A stretch of DNA of 64,000 nucleotides from Lasioglossum baleicum (taxonomy: Eukaryota; Arthropoda; Insecta; Hymenoptera; Halictidae): contig NC_134933.1 in the NCBI RefSeq assembly GCF_051020765.1, positions 10,389,461 to 10,453,460 of the forward strand. The letters run 5' to 3'. Shown in pieces: positions 13,101 through 28,100 of the stretch. The notes under the pieces are model-generated. The model was not told the DNA's origin. It saw only the letters and a program-made list of their open reading frames with translations, and did not search any database. The position numbers were made by a program, and so were the translations under genes. How positions within the stretch are numbered: position 1 is the first letter of the stretch; each line of letters opens with the position of its first letter.

Positions 13101-16100
13101 CAACATATTTTATAGAAAGCTCAATATAAAATCATTTGCTATACACTTTCTACTGTAGGGTACAAAAGCGTCAACAAGTTTCACTTTTCCGAGTTCCACA
13201 CAATTTCCACGGTGAGCCAATAGAACAACCGCATAGATCTCGGCACACCGTAGACTGGCAGCGACAATTACGACATCACGGTGACGTACACATCCACAGA
13301 CGTGCCTCAGTTTAATTATCGAGCGAGCAAGGTGTACGTCGTGAGACGAGAGAATTCGGAAATATGGCCGACGTGAAACAAGCCTCCGAAACAGAGTCTC
13401 GATCGTAAAGTGTCCGGCTATCTGGGATTCTTCGTTCGACGTTGTTCCTACCCCAAAACCGTGCACGTGAGCTCCCTTCTAATTAAACGCGATTTCCACT
13501 GTGAACGCCTTCCCTCGGAAAAGTCTTTGAAACTTCCTTTGTTTCGTTTCCGGAACAATGCAACACTTCTTTCGAACGCAACGAATTTAGTACTAATCTG
13601 TAAGAAAGACTACACTTCTGAGGAACGTTCATGGGTTCGTTAAAACAATCCTTTATTTTCTCTAAAAGAAATTTTTGTCCTAATTTTTACAAATTTATAA
13701 ATAGACGTCTACAATGGAACGTCTTTGGAAAATCATCTTTAAAATTATTGTAATCTGTAAGAACAACTCTTTATACTTCTGAGGAATGTTCGTGGGTTTG
13801 TTAAAACAGTTCTTTATTTTCTCTAGAACAAATTTTTGTCCTAATTTTTAAAAATTTATAAAAAGACGTCTACAATGGAACGTATACATGTATTCTATAC
13901 AGAGCATCCCACTATAACGATGTACATTAACTACACAATTTAGGAAACGGATGATCGGAGTACAATGTTCGTAATGTAAGGTATAATTACGTAAATAAAT
14001 GAATGGGGAGCTGTGCATCCAGGGCAATGTCAAAATGCCGGTGTGCATTTGCGCACGTGGTTTAATGGACTACTCCTATTTGCGTAATGAACATCCACCG
14101 GGGAAATACTTTACAAAGCGGTCCGTTTTAAAGGATCCCAGAGACGGCGAACACTTTGCGGCGGAAACTAATCGCTCGCGTGTCTTCGGCTAAGGGACGC
14201 TCCCAGCTCTCCCTACTTAATCGAACCTCTTTCGTGAATATGGAAATTTTTTCGGTCGCGCTAATTTGCATTGCGACCAACCCTAGCCCTGGGAAAATAG
14301 CGTGGGTAGACGGTGGACCTTCCTGGAACTTTTAAAACGAGTGACCTTGGACCACGCCAGACTACCCTAAAGGGTCTCGAAACGAGTTTCCAACTTGAAA
14401 GTACTTGGGAACAATTTTTTCGACAGACTGTGTTACATAAAATTAATTCTTTGTCGTGAGAAAATTGTAGTTGTAATTCGTTCTAAATTAGTCAGGAGAT
14501 TTTGTTTGGTTTTTTAATGAATGTTACTCGTTTCGGTACAAGGAATTCAATTTATAAATCCGAAACACCTTCGAATCGTGAGATAAAACATCCGCAAGAC
14601 GCAGAGCTGAGAAAATGAATGTTCCAGCAGGCGAAACCGGTCTGGTTACTTAGAATATTGCTGGATCAGACTAAAGAGGAGTCGACGGACCTGCAGACGC
14701 GGTGCGCGACGGGAAATTGAATTCGACGTGACGAGAGGAGGGTCTCGCTCGAAATTTCTTCGGACAGATCATTTTTTAAGCTGCTTTCGGGACAATGAAC
14801 GAGCACAGGATGAAGAACGATGCGCATCCAGCCGGCTGGTTTCCCAGGAGGACATCAGACCGGGAGGAAGAAGCCAAGTATTATTTAAATTGGATTCCGT
14901 GATTCCGTATGGTGCGGTTTCCACGCTGCCTCGCCACTGATCTTCGACTTCCCCCTCATCGCAAATTGATTCCGATGCCGGAGATATTAAGTCCTTCCGA
15001 TTTCGTGCGTTCTTCGATGCCACACCCGGTAGTCGATATCATCCCTCAAAAATCTCACAAAAACAATTTAATTACTGAGTACAATATCGCAGGGATTAGT
15101 GTTGATGTAAAAGTGAACATTCGTTTGCACGATCGTGCGAATTCACACTTGTCGAAAGCTCCGGTCGCCGGAGAATCAGAATTTTAGCGAAGCTTAATTT
15201 ACTTTGTAGATTCTCTGTATACATTCGATGAGTTTTTACCACGAGAATCATGCTTAAATAAAAGCTGGAAATCAATGAAGTGTACCGTGAGCACACTCTC
15301 CCGGCTCTTCATTCGCCCATATTTTCCTAGTGCTTCTCGAATTCGCTTCGTATCGTTTGAATCTGGTCGGTGATCGAGCGAGATATTTTAATCGTTGTGT
15401 AATTCGACGCTCGAACACAAATGAATTCTGTTCCCGATACTGCTTCGTCAAAATTCATGAACAACTCTAAAACGGTAAATACATTAGAAGAATTAAAAAA
15501 TGCTGTTGTACTATTTTTGGTCTACTAAATATATTAAAAAAATATATACCTGGTCGTGTTTTCATAAAATACGAATGTTTCCAGAGAAAATAAATTTCTT
15601 TCCATTAATTACAATCTTAAACTGTTCCTTGAGATTCAAATTGCATTAATAAAAAAAAAACTACATAAATTTTCTATCCGCGACTATAAATGGCGGAGCT
15701 ATCCAAGTGGGAAGCTTCGTGGACAGTAAACTCTCACTTCAGACAGCGTTGTATCGTCAGGCTCCGTGGTTGGACGTTGCACAATTATTTATCCGGCGCG
15801 ATCAATCGGGGAACGAGCATCATCCTCGGTCTCGCGTGACGTGATGAATTGCCGGGGCCCGTCTGTTTAAAGTGATCCATCTGTGTACCTTATGATGCCG
15901 GGACAACGGGTGTGGTTGGCTTTTTTTCTCGCCCTCTCTCTCTCTCTCTCTCTCTCCCTCTCTCATCGGAACGTTTGCTCGCGGAAAACCTACATCCTAG
16001 ATACCGTGATTCCCGTCACGCGATACCAGAGTTTTCAGATTTAACCGATCTATCGGCGTTACAGGCTTTCCGTTTCGAGTGGCTGACAGCCGGATCAATC

Positions 16101-19100
16101 GTGTGTCCCCGGCTTTCGCAGAATGTTCGACAGACCGATACACGATCGATCGATCCCTGCCGATTTTTCCAGTTTCCCCAGTGTTTTCCTCTTTTCGTCT
16201 CTTGTCTTTCTCCAGCCTTTCTCCCCCGTTCTCTTCTCCACGGCGTTTACGCTCCGAGAACGCGCGTCGCCCGAGAAATCTGTCGCTTTCAATATTCCTT
16301 AGTAATATACCGGCTGCATATAAATCGAAAACTTAAAGGGAGCCCGCGTAAATATTGTAAAAGATTGATCGCGGACCGTTTCGGGCACGGACGCGCGAGT
16401 ACCTTGCGGGTGGTGAATATATCGAGCCGCATCCGGCCTTTTTAATTCGCGACTCCGAAAATCCCGTTGACTGATAGCGGTATTAAGAGGCTCCCGGTGA
16501 ATTGGCTTCGCTCACGTCTCAAGCGGTTCTGCTCTGTCATCGTCGCCTGTACTGCGAACATTAATCAGAACGTACCGCGCGATACCGCACCGACGCGGTA
16601 CTACTTCGCACTGACTTGTCGCGGAACTGCTGCGCTAATTTCTTCGTCATCGTTCGATCTGAAATTCTTTTGACAAAAACCGGCTGCACGGACTTCCATG
16701 AAACTCGCCAGGGCTTTTACCACCATGTTGTACTACGTCTGCGAATTATTGTAAATTTTTATACTGGTAGACTGTCACGAAACACCTCGGGAATGACTCG
16801 TTTCTAAAATGCTGTTCTAATTATCTTCATCAGTCTTCATACTAGGGATTTTTTCAAAAATAAGCAAGGCAGTATCGTTGTTGTATGCTTCAACTATGTT
16901 CAGGAACTTTCGCAAATTTTTATCGCCGAAACTGTGAACGTGCTCGCACTCTCTATTAGATAATAAATATCTTCAGATATTCACTGCTTCAAGGCAACGC
17001 ATGTTAACAAACAGAAGACAGTGCTAGACATGATAAATTACTTTTATAAAAGCCCTACACTTGATAGGCGAATGAAATGCATGTAACGTTAGTTGATAAT
17101 ACTTCACCGCGAATTTCAACGATGCCTGACGATGAGAACAATGAAACGAATTAGCTCGCGTCAAAGTCTATTTTCATTTACGTTGGCGGGCCTGTAATGT
17201 CGGCGGATCATACACCGACTTAATCTACTTACAAAGTCCTCGGTGGTACATATTATCATCTCCGCGTTGGTAATAGGCGTAGATAGGTACAACGATATTA
17301 ATTATGATCCTTCAAACTTTCACGCAATTTACCAAGTTACTGTAACGTCGTCTGATCGTTTGCTGGTCTAATCTACTTTGTAACAAAATATTGTTACAAA
17401 GGTTCTAACCGTTACCCCCGTACCGTGGGAAGATAAGAACGGAACTGCTACGCCATGATTCTTCAAAGTTTGATGCGATGTACAAAGTTCCACTGTTCGA
17501 CCACATACTGGCCCAATCTACTTAAGAATCGTTACCTTCCACCTGATAAGAGACACTGCGGAGGGACGACGCGATATTAATTATCTTTCAAAGTTTGATA
17601 CGGCAAGTTATACTGCGCAAAGTTTTGTCTGACAACAGGCCAGACTAATCCACTCGCGAGGTTTTGCAAGATTCTATTAACAGAATCGTCTGATAATCGA
17701 TGAGCCTCCGCTAAGACGGGAATATATCTTGCACGAGGACAGTCCTATTTCACTAACCGAAGTGTCTGACCAACACCGGGCTATTCTACTTGTCAGCCGT
17801 CCGACTAGTGACAGATGCATTCAATTAGCTACCGTCTGACGGGACACCAATTTATTCTACTTAAGAGACACCACTGGCTCGGCGATGGGCAACTGCTTAA
17901 ATTAATTTCGACGTGCTCTATCAAATATCGCAAGCTTCTCGGATTTAACTGAATACGCACCTCTGCAAGTCCCTGAATAACCTTTCTCAATCTTCTAATT
18001 AGATTTCATTGTTTCACTCAAGTTGTGGCAGCACAACCTCGAGAATTTAACCATTCGGATTGAGTGAACCCTTTGCAGTCGGGGAGCTATTTTAACTTGA
18101 AAATTAAACATTTCTTCCGATCCAGAATAATTCCATTGTACATGATTTTTTTTGATATGACATTGATATGATACCTCATGCAATACTTAAATGTGTAGTA
18201 ATTGATTATACAGGGTGAGTCACCTAACGTTGCCACCTCAAATATCATTGTTGTTTTTTAAAGATACGTCAAATGTCTGAAGGACAAAGTTGAATGGTGG
18301 GGCTCACATGATACCAAAAATATTTTTGTTTTTATGTGATCTTTTCTAGAGATATCAAGGTCACCTTCATTTTTTAAATGGCACTTGGTATTTTAGAGTT
18401 AACAGTATTATAGCCCGTATCAAGACGAATTCAACGACCTAGTATACCATCGCCTTCGGATGACCTTGAAGTACCATTTAAAAAAATGAAGGTGGTCTTT
18501 TCAATTACTTGCGATAATCTGACAAAAAATGTTTTAAACAAAAATCGATCAGTTTTCGATTAGCTATACATCGCAATAAAAAAAGTTCGAAAATTTTTAT
18601 TTTTAAACAACAAAGATATTTGAGGTGGCAACGTTAGGCGACTCACCCTGTATAATAATATGTGGTACATATGGTACAGCAATTTTGAGGGGTTCTAAGG
18701 GTTAAAATCCAGGAAAATTTCATCTCCTTCAATGTTTTAAGGACTCGCGCGACGTCTCCTCACATTTCGTCCGTCGTCTGGCAATAACAACCGTGAGGAG
18801 ATCACGGGAACCTGAGCCTAGGTATCGCCGACAGTGCTCTCCGAATAATGAATGGTCGGATTCCTTTTTTTGTGTGTCTGAAAAACGCGGTTTCAGAGGA
18901 TCGCGCGAAAGTACCCGGGCGGGCGGTCTTTTTCAAGAATCGCTTTGAATCGCTTTTCGACGGACATTCAGCTCGACCCCGGCGCGGCGCGCAGACATAT
19001 TCTCGCGGATTGCTGAACACGTCGCCCCGACGTGGAATTTCAAAGACGCGGGCTAGCCATTGCGACCACCGTCGGTAGAGACAAAGGGTCACGCGCGCGC

Positions 19101-22100
19101 GCGCGCGCAAACTCGAATTTTATTCCGACGGTGGCCGGCTTGTGCTCTGTTTCACCGCGGCTTTTTCAGAATTTCCAGACACCGGGGACGCCCTGGATTA
19201 CCGGCCTTGGAGCGTGAATGTCTGTACGCCAGGTTAATAAAATTTCTATGCCGGCATCCGCGTCGCTCGCGGACCCTAGTCCTCAACATTTCTGGCCGAC
19301 CAAACGTCATCGTATCTCAGACGAGGAACCATCTCCCGGTGTCGTGCTAGGGTTATCTGAGGCGTTCATCGTGCTTCTTTTTCCCAAAATACCGCGGGAC
19401 CTGACGGGACCCTGTTGTTACGCTGAATTGGAAATCGGAGAGATTATTGTCTCGGGACATGTTTAAATATTGTTCTGCAATTCATTGGGTACGGTTGCTC
19501 AAGTCGTACCACTTGAATTTTCAACGAACTACGGCGACAACAGCACACACAACGGCAACTAAATATACATCTGAGTCAATCAAGTTGCTTTACGTATTAT
19601 TGTCTGCCATAAACCAGCCTCATTATAAATCCTGTCATCAAGTAAGTTTATTTCAATTTTCTTATAATTTTCTGCGTATGTTCGGTAGTTAATTTTGCAA
19701 GTAAATTATTGATAAAATTATGTTCCTTATTAACTATAAATTCAGTAGAATTTACATAATCGTTTGGTCGAAACGAAATCGTATTAATTTTATTCAGTTA
19801 GGTTATTCTTACTTTTTAAATTTAACTTGTGCCGTGTCTTAAGTCGTACCCATATGAGATTCCTAAGTCGTACTACCTCGTCAGTCGAGATAACGTCAAC
19901 GCATAATAAAGAAAACATAAAAAATACGGCAAATAAAAGAAACGCAGTAATTAATGAAAAGGAATTGGCATTAAAAATCAAAAAGAAGAAAAACGATTGA
20001 GTTTGTTTTATTTGCGGAGAAGATCGGGAGGAAAACATGATTCAATGCTTGAAATTCAAATCATAGGTGCACGATGTATGCGCTGGAGTTGACAAAATAA
20101 ACAGATTAATGAAAAGGATATTTCAATTATTATTAATGCTTAATTGTATTCTTCAGTCGTAGCGATGTAAGTTTTTAAAGATTTAATTTATTTTACGTGA
20201 AAGCATATAGATTTGCTAATTTCGTTATATTAAATCACAACAATATTAACACAAGTTTTGAATGACACATTTAATTTCTATTTATTGGATAAATCCTAAG
20301 TTTTATACGATTTTTTTCTTAAGGGGTACGACTTGAGCAATCTTACTAACACTGCATCATCAGTACAAAACCATGCCTGAATAATCGTTGCATTAGGTAA
20401 AATAAATTGACTAATTTTTTAAGAGAGGACACAAATGTTGAACTTGAATTATTTTATTTATATAGCAGTACACAGTAATATTCTATAATCTTTTTTTAAC
20501 AAGAAGCTTGATATTAAATTATGAGAACGGAAACATATTCAAACAGCAATTAAGGTAAAGAGTTAACCTGCATGCTAAAGCAGATCCTCGCATCCATTTT
20601 TCTATTTGCCTCGCAAACAGCACAAACAGACAAATCTAATTACAGAAAACCTTCCACCCTTGCACGGCTGGAACTCGCAAATCACGTATGGTTTTGAAAG
20701 CACAAGGAAAATGCTCTAACACAAATCTCCAGGAACCGGTCGTCCGGATAAATCCACTTTAATCTTCATCCGAATCCCAGAACTTTCCGCGAACAATAAT
20801 TAAACATCGCCCGCGGTTGGTGGCTCTAGAACTGTTCCGCAAAAACAGTTTGAACCGCGAAGTACGACCAACAATGATTTCGTTGCCCAGTTTCCCGTTC
20901 CTTGGGCGAAGCTCGCGATGTTTACACCGCGTAATCCTCGTTCATCCGTGGAACACATAGTCAAATAATCGCGGCCGAGAATTATCCACGGTCCTTACTA
21001 CGTGGCGAACAATTTTTCGGTGAGCAGAGATAAAAGGCAGCCCGTGTATATCACAGAGGAACGGGTGAAAAATCCACGGGAACGGCGGAGAATCACGATT
21101 ATGCTCGGCGAGTTCGTTTCGCCGGAGCGACAGGCCAACAGGTGAACGGTGCGTGGCGTATCTCGTGGGTGGGATAAAAAGATTAATTCAGTCGAGATAC
21201 GCCTCTATCCGTATGTAAACGAAGCCTGCGGAACGTGGGGAACGATGGGGCCAGAAAAAGACGAGAGCGTTTGTATGCTGCGATAACAGAAAGAAAACGT
21301 TCTCCATCCGTTTCCTCTACGGCAGCCCTGTCAGACGTTGTTATAGTTAGAGGATTTTCTGTGTTTGTAACTCTGAATAAATGAAATTAAAGATGCCAGC
21401 AAGATTAAAGTAATTTAAAAAGGTGCATGTTCAGTGCTCTAATTTTCTTCGCCGTAATCTATATTGCACAATATAAACAATATTAATCTTTCAATATTTC
21501 TCTAAATACTACGAACACACGGTATTGTCTCAATGGTCACGTGGTCGGCGGAGTACGAGTAGGGGATTAGCCAATGAACGAGTTTTAAATTCGTCGGCTA
21601 GTAAGTATCTTCTTCTTTGGACCCAAGCATAATTTCTTCGCCGTACTCATGGATGCAGTTTAACATTTTTTTAGGAAAAACGAAACAGCACAATTTAACG
21701 AAACTTTGCAGTGCTGTTGCTGCATGTATAAATTATGTTAATGAATTTTATTAGGTTTGTACATTCAAAATTGTAATAATTATTCATTGGTAAAAAGGTC
21801 CATGTTCAGTGCTCTAATTTCTTCGTCGTATTCATGGGTGAAGTTTAACATTTTTTCAGAAACAACTAAACAGCACAATTTAACAAAAACCTTTGCAGCG
21901 TTGTTGCTGCATGTATAAATTATGTTAATGAATTTTATTAGAGGTTTGTACATTCAAAATTGTAATAATTATACATCGGTAAAAAGGTTCATGTTCAGCG
22001 CTCTAATTTCTTCGTCGTATTCATGGATGCAGTTTAACAGTTTTTTAGAACAACTAAATAGCACAATGTAACAAAGATTGTACATATTATAAATGATGGA

Positions 22101-25100
22101 GTATACGAACAGTTTCGAAATCTGTTCAGCTTGCAGGTAGCCTGAAAGAAACCGGACTGGGTTTCTTTTGAGAGTATCACGTAGAGCGGTCGACTCGAGA
22201 ATGCCAGTGTCAGGAATACAGATTCAGGCTGCGCTGAATTCTAACTAAAGGTGTCCGGATCGTCGAACCTGAAGAGCCGTCACGATGTTTAACTGTTTCG
22301 AGGCGTTTACGCTCCCGGTCACGGAGTCTCTTCATCGTTCTCCCTCGTTCTTGTTGGTTTGCCAGCTCTCCTTCTCTGTTGGCGAGTCTTCGACTCTACT
22401 CCAGCTCGTTCTCGACTTCATTCTTTCCGCAACTGTAATTTGTATGGGCGATCACGTACCGATACGCTGCTATCTGTGTCCCATTTGTCACCGAGCGCCG
22501 GAAGACACCGGAGTCTCGATAATTTGTTGGTTTCCGGGCCGGATCTATCGTCACGTGTTCACTAGGCGACCCTGGCAGAGGATATTTACGCTCATGCCCT
22601 GGGGAGGGGATGCATCTTGCGAGATCTGCTATCTGAAATCCTTGTTTTTTTAGTCCAAAATGAGGGCTTAAGAAAAGACATATTCAAGTGTCAGAAAAAG
22701 CATTGAATTCAATTATGAATATTGTTTTGCTCTTCGTAGCAGCCTGTTATAAAGATTTCAATCATTTTGGTGTTATACAATGAAGAATTAGTTCGTGCAC
22801 GCTTATAAAATTCGTTCAATTTGATCCAGCAAAGGATTATCGTGAAGGAAGATTTGAGGAGATCAAAAGGATTTCATTCGTTCTGATGTTATACAATGAA
22901 TCGTGTGCACAAATGAAATTCGTTCAGTTCAAAGAGAAATTCGAAAATAGAGAAATGCATATTTTGAAAAATCTTTCATTTCCACCAATTAAATACATTA
23001 TTCTCCGTCGGGATTCTCCATTAAGTAAACGGGGATCGTTTCTACTAAACGATGCACCGACTTCCGCAGTAAATGTAGTTTAAGTGCCTGACGTCACGCG
23101 TCTTCGTAATTAGAGAGGCACGCGTCCCCAGCGTCAATTTACAAAGTTCCGAAAGAGCGTAATTAGAGATGACACGTTGGTTTTCGCGTGAAATCGAGCG
23201 CGGGTTAACATAATGCATACGGGAACGCCGGGGAACGATGCACAAGGGTGTTTCGATACTAATCCGATTTCTTCCCGGTCGTCGATCGTCCTCGTTAGTG
23301 GGACACTTCCACGGAGGATCCCGCGAGATGGTTTAATTATACGATGTAAATTAGTCGGTCGAAGTTTCGAGCGGCTCCTCGTTTTACGACTGTTAGTTAT
23401 AAATGCATTTGTCGAGGTGCAATTGAATGTGAATTCGCGTAATTACGTCCTTATCTCGCCGCATGAAGATTCCCCCTGTGCGACGGGAGGGGCGGCTGGT
23501 GGTTTAACGAGTTAAACGACAGGGTTGAAACGTTTTTGGAAGATTCCTCGTTATCTATAAAACACCACCGAGTTACAGGAGACGAAATGATAATAATCCG
23601 ACCAGAAAACGCGTTTCTGTTGACCGTATTCAACCCTGCAGTATCAGCGAAATTCTCGCTGTATCATCCCTCTAGCAACAACTTCGCAAAGTCATTCGCA
23701 AATTACGTTTCCGGAAGCGACTTCGAGATAACTAGATACTTTGAAGCGCGTCTGGAAATTTTTAGAAAAGTTTTAGCCTGCGAAATTGCACGATTAAAAG
23801 GTTGAAAACCCGTATGCATTTTTAAATGGTTAAAATTCTTCCGAGTCTTATGGGACACCAAAGGTTGGGGAAATTTAATACCGTCTTCTATATGATACAG
23901 CTATTATGAAAAAAAAATTAGATATTAATTTTAATATGGTACTTTGTGTTATATGGAATAAATTAAATAATTTTAGTTTCTCTGCTAAATTGTACCGATC
24001 ATGGATTTTACTGCAGTGTTTTAAAACTTTTGTGTACGTGCAAATGGGAAGCTGTGAAGGTGCTGCTGGTGTTGTGATGAAAATTTCACGACGATGTTCT
24101 CAAAGGATGTTCTGCATGGAGAATGAGGGTGTAACAAGGGTGTTACTTTTCATTACAGCGCCAGAGTTGACAATAACCGACGATTCCGGGCGGGTAGTGC
24201 CTAAAGAAAGGCACCTAAAGGCCGGAAGTGCTCTCAAGCTCAGGTGCGAGGTTAGGGACGTCCTTGAACCTCTGAAGGAGACCGTTATTTGGACCAGAGG
24301 GGATGAAACGCTCACCGACGACGTCAGGTAAAAATCCCTTTGATGTTATTCTTCTAATTTCAACGTTTTGCGAACGCTCCCCTTTGAAGATTCTACACAG
24401 ACTGACAAATTGCCACTTTGAGCGACGAAGTTTGACATTCTCTCCTTCAAAAAGGCACAGTTATTTTTCTAATCAATTAAAATTGACTTGTGTTAAGTAC
24501 ATTAAATTGTAGGACAATTGAAAAAGATGTAAGGATACCAGTAAAATTATTTAGGGAAGAAATAATATTCTGTTTGTAATTCTAATTATAATTGACATTC
24601 TGTCCTCTCGTTTTCAGCGAGAACAGGACGACCGAGGTTTCAGTTGGCAAAGAGGTCCTCGTGGTCGTCAGCACTCTGATCGTCGAGAGGGCTAGTCCGA
24701 GACACGCTGGAAACTATAGTTGCATGGTGCCTGGTAAAGTCAACACCACCATCGCGGTGCACGTGCTCAACGGTGAGTTTTTATAATAATCTGCACGTTT
24801 TTCCAGCACCGGCGACTGTTTATGGCTGCGAGTAAGATTGATGTACCCTCGGTTCTCGACCAAAGGATACCGCTAAAAACAGATACTTGCTTCCTCCAGT
24901 GGTTATGCTACTTAACTTAGAATCTTTTCCTCAAGGAAGTGTATAACATCATTTCTTAAAATTAAGATTATTATTGCGTCCACAATAGTTGTTTTTCAAA
25001 TTCCCATCGCAGGTTAAGAAATATTCCGGAGCAGAATCAATTATTGAGCTTCTTAGGTTGCGCTGTGTATTCGACCGACGAGGTATTAAATTACCCAGCG

Positions 25101-28100
25101 AATGAAATTTCATGCGAACGGATATTAATTACTATCGAACGGTCGAATACCTTCGCGGCGAAAATTAATGCCTCCGCCTTGGCGCGGTCACGTTAAAAAA
25201 TTCATTAATTTAAATCGCGCGATCGTATATTAAAGTGCTCGGGGGGATGATAAAAAGCGATTCCTGTAAAAAATGGGCTTGTTCCGCGGCCGAGCTCGTG
25301 GGAGAGGTTGCGAAGGGGTGCGAAAGGGGTTGAGGGGTCGCGATTTATCGGGCGTCTAGTTTTTCTCGCACAATTAGGGGGGCGCCCTGCAACAGCTCAT
25401 AATTCTTTACACACTCTCGCGATTATCGCGATCTTCCTTTCGATTGCTCGCTTTTTCCGCGACTTCGATTTATCGTCTCGAAACCGGAGCGTACCGAGGA
25501 ACCAATTATCCCTTGAAGAATCCCGGACATTCCGCGGACATTATGACTCGAATTAATTTCCAAATCATTCCGCGGTGAAAAGAAAATCTGATGGTGCTTT
25601 AATTTCTACCAGGCCCAAAATTATCTGCTAAAAAAAGTCACGCTCCATTTAATTCCAGCTTCCGCACACCTGGTTAGGGGAATGTAAATTTGCATACACC
25701 ATTGAAACACCAATTAGATTTTCCCTCGGTAACTTGGCCTGCAATCTCAAACTTAATTTCAGTGCATTAAATTCTCCGCGTTCAAGTGAATGGGGTTCCA
25801 GATTTTGACAATTCCACGCGAAGACCTATTTCGTGGAGGCGTTGGAATTAGTAATCAAACCACGTTGATTTATTTAAGGTTTGTTAAAGAGGACAGAGGG
25901 AATATATCTGGGGAAATTTCATTATGCTGCAGAATGTCGTGCGAATTTTTGCGGATGCATTTCAGACACAGAAAATAGGCGAAAATAAAGTAGAACACTT
26001 AAATTTTATACGTTCCTCGTTTCAATGTTTATCGAGGGCCTTTACTGGTTTTATTTATTAAAGTTTTATTAAACATTTTTTGCACATTTTTTGCACCCTG
26101 TATATGGAACTGAGTAATAATGTTACATGTTCAAAAACTGTACGCGTCGTATTTTTAATTATGAATCAAAAGGAATTTTTAATCACACCGGTACTCGGCA
26201 GTCCTCAGAAACGGAGCTTCAGCAGCACGTATTTTAAAGTAAATCGCAGCGTTTGAAAAAAAGGCGGGGGTGGTTCGGTGAAAATGGACGTCGGAAGTTC
26301 CCTTATAGGAAGGTCTTGTCTAACGATCGAAAATCAGATCGCCGGGCTGTGTTTTCCCGTTCTAATCCCGGCGAATCGGATCCCGGGCCGTTTACAATCG
26401 CAGTCGAGCGGATCATTGTCCCGAATTTTCGCGGAAAACAGAGGGCGTGATTTGCCGGTTTCCACGACTGGTCTCGTCACAGATCGCGCGCGAGTGTGTT
26501 TGTTATGTTTATTCAGGGGCCGTCCGAGCTTCAGATGACACTCGACACGATTTCGATAAAGGAATAGAAAAGAAGCCGAATCCCCTGGAGACATTTTCGA
26601 GGAGCTACGTGCTCCCTTCGGTCGTGTGCAATCGATACTTGTTCCCCGTTGCATTCGGAATACTCTGCATACACATCGACGCAGACTTACATACAACATA
26701 CATTGCACTGACTCGTACCAGAACTCTTTTATCTACATACATTCTGCAGTTTCGAATCTCTTATTCGACGAGAGGCGAGTTTGAGTGATTCGATGGCTAC
26801 CAATATAGAAATATCCATTCAATCTCGAGGCTCTCTTTTTTTCAATTTAATGCGCATGGAGAAGCAGAGAGGTTCGTACAAGTCGAGTGTGTGTCTGTTA
26901 TGGTTATCGATGCAAATTTTCTGTGTTGCATGACGTTTTTGAGAATGCACATTCATGCATTAATTGGTCATCAAGTGGACATGGAGTGGAATTTTATTTC
27001 ACAATATTTCTAATTCCGTCATTTTACTCGTTTATTTACTCTGACTTCTTTTATTCAGTTGCTCTATTCCAAGGTAAATAAAAATAATTCAACTGAACAT
27101 TTTATGCATTTAATTGATCGTACCTGTGGATCTGGAATGGAGTTTTATTTAAAAATATTTCTAATTCCTTCATTTTTACTCGTTTAATTACCCTGACTTC
27201 TTTCATGCTGATTTACTATATTCCAAGGTAAATAAAAATTAAAATTCAATGGCGCATTGAAGACATTTATATGAAACAAAGACATTTCGATCTTCCTGGA
27301 ACACTGTGTTCATTTTTCCTGGCACGGCACTGTGCAAAACAACGTCAACGAATATTTCTTGAAAAACAGAAGAACATAGACAATTTTTAAAAAATCACTC
27401 GCGACAGCTTACACGACGCATAACATTTCTGTGACGCTTGTGTTCCAGCCAGGGGGATATTAACGACGAGAAAAAAAATGATTTATACAGAACCTGCGAT
27501 ACAGTTACGGTCGTCAGTGTGGGATTTAGGATCTCAGGACAGTCGACTTTTTTCCGGGTGGAAGGCGGAAGGATTTCTGACGAGAAAGCGCATCTTCGTG
27601 AGGGCTTTCAGCTCCTTTCATACTGAAAACGTGAGCCCCGTTATAATGTCGGTTCCGGAACTCACGTGACTCCTCGCTGACGCGGAAGAACGTCGTATTG
27701 TCGTTCGATCCTGTCACCGTCGTCGTCGCCCTTTTCGTGTCTTTTCCCGGTCCGGTTTTTGCACGGTTTTTGCCTGTCAGCCGACTACCCGATTCCTCGA
27801 TACACGTCGCTTTTTGTCAATCCGCTTGTCGCTATTAATGTCTGCTCCCTTTTTCTGGCTTGTCCCTCGACGAGACTAATGCGCTTTGTTCACGCCACGC
27901 CACGGAATCGTCGGTCTCGCTCGGTTACGCTCGGTCTCGCTCGGTTTGTTAGCGCACCTCGCGTAATATCATTTTCCATTGTGCTCGCCTTTTCCGCGGG
28001 ATCGTTACCGTCAAAATGATACTACTGGGTCGAAGTTTCTCACAGATATGCGAGTTTTTTTCTGATTTATTGCGTAAACAATTTAGGGATATAATAAATA

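Noticed and set aside
15912..16445. 177-codon plus-strand frame
   Set aside because: Starts in a CT microsatellite and continues in CpG-rich DNA; no recognisable motif.
22285..22653. 122-codon frame with CPICHRAP that hints at a zinc knuckle
   Set aside because: Cysteine spacing fits no zinc-finger class, and there is no splice or conservation evidence.
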